10,125 bases of DNA from Brotonthovivens sp045629925 (GTDB lineage Bacteria; Bacillota; Clostridia; Lachnospirales; Lachnospiraceae), in contig JAZQSD010000056.1 in assembly GCA_045629925.1 (NCBI GenBank), positions 1 through 10,125 on the forward strand, in the 5' to 3' direction. Numbering within the stretch: the stretch's first letter is position 1; the number at the start of each line of letters is the position of its first letter. Of the stretch, positions 6,855 through 10,125 are shown piece by piece. The notes under the pieces are model-generated. The model saw only the letters and a list, made by a program, of their open reading frames with translations, was not told the DNA's origin and searched no databases. The position numbers and the translations under genes were made by a program.

Positions 6855-9800
6855 ATGAAAAAAATCGTTGCAATTATTTTGAGTTTGGCTATGGCAGGGG
6901 CTTTGGCTGTACAGATGCCAGTTCAGGCGGCAGGAGTATCGGAAGGTAATGGCTTGATAGAACCTATGACCTCCTCTGCGGTAGCTGATCAGAGTGAGGT
7001 TTCTGAAGAAGATGTTCCGTTAGGTTTTTCTCTTGAAGGAGAGGCTGAGAGCCAGGAACAAATGACTGTTTACGGACTTCGAAGCAGCAATGTTTGCGGT
7101 GAAGAGCTTACATGGGCTCTTCAGGATGGGGTTTTAACGATTTCCGGAACAGGAGCAATGACTGATTATGCTGTGAAAAAAGTAGGTGGGAACACCATCA
7201 GTACTGCGCCATGGAGCGAAAAAGCTGATCTGATCACTGCGGTAGTGCTTGGTGATGGTGTTACAACAGTAGGTGCTTGTGCTTTTTATGCACTGCCAAA
7301 TCTTGAGACAGTAACTTTCCCAGAAGGGTTAAAATCTGTAGGAAGAGCAGCTTTCCATAAATGCGAAGCTCTGAAAAGTGCAATGTTGCCTGATAGCACA
7401 ACGAAAATTGGCGAAGGTGCGTTTTCCGGTTGTTTAGCTATGGAGACTTTTGCTGGGGCAGGCTTGAAGGAACTTGGCGGATATGCGTTAGAAAAAACAG
7501 CATTAAAATCTTTTGAAGTGGTTTCAACTTTGGATGAGATTGCGGATACAGCATTTTTAGATACAGATATAGAAACTTTTGCCGTTGCGGAAGGCAATAC
7601 ACAGTTTATGGCAAAAGATAATGTTCTTTATACAGCAGATGAAAAGATTCTGTTTGCATTTCCAAACGGTTCAGCTGTTATAACCTTCCAGGTTCCAGAT
7701 GGAGTGGAAGAAATTGGCGCTTGCGCATTTGCGTACAATGACACTTTGACAGAAGTAGTGTTGCCAAATTCGGTTAAGACTGTAGGTGACAGTGCTTTTA
7801 TGGCATGTGTTTCACTGGAAACATTCGCAGGTGCATGTTTGGAAAAAGTAGGGCCATCTGCGTTCGAAAAAACAGCATTGAATGAGTTTGAAGTGCCATT
7901 AACTCTTAAGGATATCCCAGATACAGCTTTTGTTAATGCAAAAGTGAAAAAATTTACTGTGGTGGATGGCAATGGACAGTATTATGCAAAAGATGGCGTT
8001 CTTTATACAAGCGATGAGGATGTTTTGTTTGCTTTTCCAAATGGTTCAGGAAAAACAACCTTCCAGGTGCCGGATGGAACAACCGTAATAGGCAGTTATG
8101 CTTTTTCCGGTAACAGTGAACTGGCTGAGGTTGCATCTGCAGAATCAACAATAATCATTGCAGAAAAAGCTTTTGTTAATTGTAGTAATTTAAGCACAAT
8201 TACATTAAAGGAAGGCTTGGAAGAAATCCATAAGAATGCATTTTCAAAATGCAGTGTTTTAACAGAAGTTACTGTGCCAAGCACAATTGGTTTTGTGCAT
8301 CCACTTGCGTTCCCAAAAGGAACCGATATTGAAATGCTGAATACTGGTTTGGAATGTTATGCAGGTACTGGATACAGACCTCTTCAGGAAGTAGAAATTT
8401 CAGTTGAACAAGATTACGACAAAGTATTCGAAGTTTTGGAACTTGTAAATAAAGAGCGAAATGACAGAGGTTTGGAACCAATCGTCATGGATCAGGAACT
8501 GATGGATGCAGCTATGGTGAGAGCTGGGGAAATTGCTTTGTTCTTCTCCCATACAAGACCAGATGGAACAATGTGCTTTACGGCAAATGAACTTGTTAAT
8601 ACAGAAAATATTGCAGCAGGACATTTGAGTGCAGAATCTGTAGTTAAAGCATGGATGGATTCAGCTTTGCATCAGGATAATATTCTTTCTGAAGAGGCAA
8701 TAGGCAGTGGTGTTGGCTGTGTGTACCACAATGGCATTTACTATTGGGTGCAGAATTTTAGCTATGATGCTACGATGGCTGGAACTGATTGCGAGAAACC
8801 ATCTAATCAAGTGAAAGAACAGAAGGTTTGCTTGTCTTTGGAGTCTTTTGGTAGTGCATCTAATTTTGAAGACGACATGTATGATGTAAACCCTGGAAGA
8901 CATCAATTTCAGCCAGTGATTGATATTGATAAGACAGCAGATCCGGAAAAAGCGGGAGTATATCTGGTGAATCCGGATTATCCGATTATATCAGCAAAGA
9001 TTAGCAACAGCTGTATCAGTTGGAGCAGTGACAATGTCAGGGTAGTTGATTTTAAAGATGTTGCTGCAGGCGAACTTAAAAAAGGGGAAAGTGGAACAGC
9101 CCTTTTGCATGCAGATATGAAATATTTTCATTTATCTACACCATATGTGAATGGGGTTCAGCGACTTTCAGGGGCATCCCGTTACGAGACTGGGTTTGAA
9201 ATCGCGGAATCTTTAAGAAAAGCAAAAGGTGTGGATAAATTCGATGCGGTGATTGTTGCAACAGGCAAAAATTACGCAGATGCTTTATCAGGAAGCTATT
9301 TGGCTTATGTAGCTGGTGCGCCAATCCTTTTGGTGGACACTGATAAAGAAGCGAATGTTTCTCAGGTAAAAGAGTATATTAGCAAATATGTTCGAGAAGG
9401 TTCTTGCGTTTATATTTTAGGAGGAACTGGAGCTGTCGGTGAATCTATGGAAACTGGATTGGATGGCTATGAGGTAAAACGTCTTAAAGGGGCGACTCGT
9501 TTAGAGACAAATCTTAAGATCCTAGAAGAAGCAGAACTGCTTGACGGTTTTAGTGATGAAGTTCTTGTGTGCACAGCGAACGGATATGCAGATAGCTTGT
9601 CAGCTTCTGCAGCGGGAAGACCAATCCTTCTTGTACAGGGTGAAAAGCTTACTCCAGCGCAGACAGAATATGTTCAGAACTGTGATGCGGAAATGTTCTA
9701 TATTATCGGCGGAACAGCTGCGGTAACACAAAAGATTGAAGATGTTATTGCAAATTATGGGGATACCGAACGTTTGAAAGGCAAATCCCGATATGAAACA

Positions 9801-10085
9801 TCCCTGGTTGTTGCCAATAAGTTTTTCCCAGCTCCAAGTGCAGCGGTATTAGCTTACAGTCAGAACTTCCCAGATGGACTTTGTGGTGGACCTTTGGCGG
9901 CGGAAATGAACGCTCCGTTACTGCTTACTGCCACAGAGAATGCAGCTTACGCAGCGTTATATGCAAAGGATTCTGGTATTAACAGCGGAGCAGTTCTTGG
10001 CGGAAGCAAGCTGATTTCTGATGACGCTGTAAGAGAAATCTTCAGTATGAAAGCGGAAGATGTAATAGAAGAAACAACATATTAA
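6855..10085 (+). CDS. Secreted wall protein: BspA-like LRR, CAP domain, three CWB2 repeats
   Basis: This is a 1076-residue secreted protein of unknown precise role. Visible in order: a signal peptide (1-25, KK then a hydrophobic core, cleavage after VQA); an acidic linker (about 30-70); a CGEELTW...LTISGTGAMTDY module (81-105) that usually precedes BspA-type repeats; LRR_5-like repeats (about 125-490) including a 125-residue duplication; a CAP/SCP domain (about 522-640) with His566 in SHTRPDG, Glu584 in TENIAAG and His606 before NIL; an unassigned linker (641-767); and three CWB2 repeats (768-1064) that in Clostridioides difficile hold proteins on wall polysaccharide. There are 19 cysteines. 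AAGGAG at 6843-6848 is six bases before the ATG. It starts 39 bases after ftsY without a terminator, so readthrough is plausible. Adhesion or host interaction is an inference from the domains only. Confidence 0.92.
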   Translation: MKKIVAIILSLAMAGALAVQMPVQAAGVSEGNGLIEPMTSSAVADQSEVSEEDVPLGFSLEGEAESQEQMTVYGLRSSNVCGEELTWALQDGVLTISGTGAMTDYAVKKVGGNTISTAPWSEKADLITAVVLGDGVTTVGACAFYALPNLETVTFPEGLKSVGRAAFHKCEALKSAMLPDSTTKIGEGAFSGCLAMETFAGAGLKELGGYALEKTALKSFEVVSTLDEIADTAFLDTDIETFAVAEGNTQFMAKDNVLYTADEKILFAFPNGSAVITFQVPDGVEEIGACAFAYNDTLTEVVLPNSVKTVGDSAFMACVSLETFAGACLEKVGPSAFEKTALNEFEVPLTLKDIPDTAFVNAKVKKFTVVDGNGQYYAKDGVLYTSDEDVLFAFPNGSGKTTFQVPDGTTVIGSYAFSGNSELAEVASAESTIIIAEKAFVNCSNLSTITLKEGLEEIHKNAFSKCSVLTEVTVPSTIGFVHPLAFPKGTDIEMLNTGLECYAGTGYRPLQEVEISVEQDYDKVFEVLELVNKERNDRGLEPIVMDQELMDAAMVRAGEIALFFSHTRPDGTMCFTANELVNTENIAAGHLSAESVVKAWMDSALHQDNILSEEAIGSGVGCVYHNGIYYWVQNFSYDATMAGTDCEKPSNQVKEQKVCLSLESFGSASNFEDDMYDVNPGRHQFQPVIDIDKTADPEKAGVYLVNPDYPIISAKISNSCISWSSDNVRVVDFKDVAAGELKKGESGTALLHADMKYFHLSTPYVNGVQRLSGASRYETGFEIAESLRKAKGVDKFDAVIVATGKNYADALSGSYLAYVAGAPILLVDTDKEANVSQVKEYISKYVREGSCVYILGGTGAVGESMETGLDGYEVKRLKGATRLETNLKILEEAELLDGFSDEVLVCTANGYADSLSASAAGRPILLVQGEKLTPAQTEYVQNCDAEMFYIIGGTAAVTQKIEDVIANYGDTERLKGKSRYETSLVVANKFFPAPSAAVLAYSQNFPDGLCGGPLAAEMNAPLLLTATENAAYAALYAKDSGINSGAVLGGSKLISDDAVREIFSMKAEDVIEETTY
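7407..7739 (+). repeat. Leucine-rich-repeat duplication, copy 1
   Basis: This codes for residues 185-295 of the surface protein. It aligns without gaps to the second copy at a fixed offset of 125 residues (375 bases). I counted by hand about 62 identical residues out of 111. Shared blocks include ETFAGA, EKTAL, DTAF, VLYT.DE and LFAFPNGS, and the DNA is identical in short runs such as the one coding EKTAL. It is old enough to have diverged, so this is a protein-level repeat, not a mobile element. Confidence 0.85.
7782..8114 (+). repeat. Leucine-rich-repeat duplication, copy 2
   Basis: This codes for residues 310-420, the partner of the 7407-7739 copy. Each copy contains two LRR_5-like strands, then a non-LRR insert with the pattern YAKDGVLYTSDEDVLFAFPNG and its counterpart, then returns to an LRR strand (FQVPDG). 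That insert (VLYT...LFAFP) is a recurring element of BspA-family proteins. The 42 bases between the copies continue the same repeat pattern, so the true unit is 375 bases. Confidence 0.85.
9156..10046 (+). repeat. Three CWB2 cell-wall-binding repeats
   Basis: Three tandem units of about 95-105 residues begin at RLSGASRYET (residue 770), RLKGATRLET (876) and RLKGKSRYET (973). Each continues to an A-D-A/S-L or PDGL motif (YADALSG, YADSLSA, FPDGLCG), then PILLV or PLLLT, and ends with a glycine pair (ILGGTGAV, IIGGTAAV, VLGGSKLI). Three such modules form the non-covalent anchor to anionic wall polymers in clostridial surface proteins. All three look complete, and no LPXTG sorting motif is present. 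Confidence 0.9.
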
Positions 10086-10125
10086 GTATGATTTAAGGTG
10101 TCAAGTATTTTTTCTTTACTGTAAA

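Noticed and set aside
7286..7972. Two minus-strand open frames (7286-7597 and 7628-7972) whose products resemble each other
   Set aside because: The resemblance is the shadow of the 375-base duplication on the plus strand. The surface gene is intact, and the antisense products lack recognisable domains.

Overview
The window reads as a conserved core chromosomal operon from a low-to-moderate G+C Gram-positive anaerobe. It is most likely a clostridial species of the Lachnospiraceae type. That placement is an inference from the gene order plsX-acpP-rnc-smc-ftsY, the strong GGAGG-type ribosome binding sites, and a final gene that combines BspA-type leucine-rich repeats with clostridial CWB2 wall-binding repeats. 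No rRNA, tRNA, CRISPR array, insertion sequence or integrase is visible.

Layout. Bases 1-65 hold no gene I can assign. Bases 66-112 form a strong intrinsic terminator for whatever lies upstream. An extended -10 promoter (94-122) is embedded in the terminator's falling arm and can start the operon, leaving a leader of roughly 95 bases. Five plus-strand genes follow: plsX (225-1259, phosphate acyltransferase), acpP (1286-1513, acyl carrier protein), rnc (1613-2311, RNase III), smc (2301-5861, condensin ATPase) and ftsY (5874-6815, SRP receptor GTPase). Gaps are short (26, 99, -11 and 12 bases). The one larger gap, before rnc, contains a near-perfect 15-bp hairpin without a T-tract. It is a candidate RNase III processing or autoregulatory site.

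The last gene (6855-10085) starts only 39 bases after ftsY and encodes a 1076-residue secreted protein. It has a signal peptide, a BspA-like leucine-rich-repeat region with an internal 125-residue duplication, a CAP/SCP domain, an uncharacterised linker and three CWB2 repeats. No terminator or convincing promoter separates it from ftsY. In related genomes ffh or a ylxM-like gene commonly follows ftsY, so this surface-protein gene looks like an accessory insertion into a housekeeping operon.

How the genes work together: PlsX and ACP start membrane phospholipid synthesis, RNase III processes RNA, SMC organises the chromosome, and FtsY delivers ribosomes to the membrane. The secreted protein would be an export client, held on the wall by its CWB2 repeats. 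The first five genes are ordinary. The leads worth following are the hairpin before rnc, the architecture and position of the surface protein, and the divergent ACP. I did not find evidence of a wholly new system.
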